Origin: an uncultured beta proteobacterium
GTDB taxonomy: Bacteria > Pseudomonadota > Gammaproteobacteria > Burkholderiales > SG8-39
Reading direction: 5' to 3'
DNA: 19,463 nucleotides
Assembly (NCBI GenBank): GCA_902826155.1
Contig: CADEDU010000042.1
Span: forward strand, 1 to 19,463
The notes beneath the pieces are model-generated. The model saw nothing but the letters and a program-made list of their open reading frames with translations. It made no database searches and was not told where the DNA came from. The position numbers were made by a program, and so were the translations under genes. Below are positions 19,062-19,463 of the stretch, in pieces (the stretch's first letter is position 1; each line of letters begins with the position of its first letter).

Positions 19062-19072
19062 TCGAGCTGCGC
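19052..19072. terminator. Hairpin spanning the parB stop, possible terminator
   Basis: GCGCAGCT (19052-19059) pairs perfectly with AGCTGCGC (19065-19072) over a 5-base loop that includes part of the parB stop. There is no T-run. It lies between convergent genes and could end the mnmG-parB transcript. Confidence 0.35.
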
Positions 19073-19142
19073 GTGTGGTCGACCGTTTGAACGGATCCGG
19101 CGGCCCTGCAGCTCGAGTACGGCTGGATGATGACCGATACAG

Positions 19143-19463
19143 CTACGCCGGATCCGCGATCGCACCTACCGCGCGGATCAACGCCTCCACCGTCTCGCGC
19201 GTGAGGTTTCGGGTGATGAACACGAGCCGCGTGCGATGGTCATCCGAGGGCCAGCGCTCTAAACGCGCCGGTTCATGAAACAAGTGCTGCGCGCCTTGCA
19301 CCACGACCGGACCGGCCTCTTCGGCGATGTTGACCAACCCTTTCACTCGCAGCAGGTCCGGTCCGCGCAGCGAGGTAAGCACCTGAACGATCGTCGAGAA
19401 TCCGGCCCAGGTGAACGGTGAATCGAACCACAGCACGAACGTGTTCACCGGCGTAGCGTGAGC
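19143..19463 (-). CDS. CobW/P47K-family GTPase, C-terminal domain only (5' part off window)
   Basis: The last 106 residues of a protein enter from the right edge, converging on parB. They match the CobW C-terminal domain: a conserved SFxLxFDxP-like start (TFVLWFDSPFTWAGF), RGPDLLRVKGLVNIAEE, VVVQGAQHLFHEPARLERWP and a closing DDHRTRLVFITRNLTRETVEAL. Members are metal-chaperone-like G3E GTPases, often for zinc or cobalt; the exact metal cannot be told without the N-terminal GTPase and CXCC part. The frame continues to the window edge without a start, so the internal GTG at 19448 is not the real start. The gap to parB is about 80 bases and holds only the hairpin. Confidence 0.85.
   Translation of the reverse strand, partial: AHATPVNTFVLWFDSPFTWAGFSTIVQVLTSLRGPDLLRVKGLVNIAEEAGPVVVQGAQHLFHEPARLERWPSDDHRTRLVFITRNLTRETVEALIRAVGAIADPA

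Overview
The window is an origin-proximal segment of a GC-rich bacterial chromosome. It most likely comes from a betaproteobacterium, probably of the Burkholderiales type. Three things suggest this. dnaA-dnaN-gyrB diverges from rpmH-rnpA-yidD-yidC-mnmE. There is no recF between dnaN and gyrB. The accessory genes are a Bug/TctC-type tricarboxylate transporter and a GTP-dependent PEP carboxykinase. I cannot name a genus from the sequence alone.

Layout. On the minus strand (1-4295) lie gyrB (3' end beyond the left edge), dnaN and dnaA. The 337-base dnaA-rpmH gap (4296-4632) holds one perfect DnaA box and a strong sigma70-type promoter for rpmH. On the plus strand, 4633-8491 carries ribosomal protein L34, the RNase P protein, YidD, the YidC insertase and MnmE. 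A metabolic block then separates mnmE from mnmG (8566-14466): tctC, tctB, tctA, a trans-aconitate methyltransferase overlapping tctA by 4 bases, and pckG. A clear hairpin closes pckG. The following gap of about 340 bases (14528-14867) carries a perfect DnaA box, a one-mismatch box and a perfect 16-bp palindromic parS site. Next come mnmG, rsmG, parA and parB, tightly packed with overlapping stops and starts. A second parS-like site sits inside mnmG. At the right edge a CobW/P47K-type GTPase gene enters convergently, with only its C-terminus visible.

How the genes work together. Most of the window is core machinery: replication initiation, clamp and gyrase; tRNA wobble-uridine modification (MnmE with MnmG); 16S rRNA methylation (RsmG); membrane protein insertion (YidC, YidD); and origin segregation (ParA, ParB, parS). 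The accessory block reads as a coherent tricarboxylate module. TctCBA would take up citrate-like compounds, Tam would methylate the aconitase inhibitor trans-aconitate, and PckG would draw oxaloacetate into gluconeogenesis. That linkage is inferred from gene order and family knowledge.

I did not find an evident new defence, mobile or secretion system, nor CRISPR, IS elements, tRNA or rRNA. The points most worth a second look are the unusual rnpA start, the parS pair, the split of DnaA boxes between two gaps, and the tct-tam coupling.
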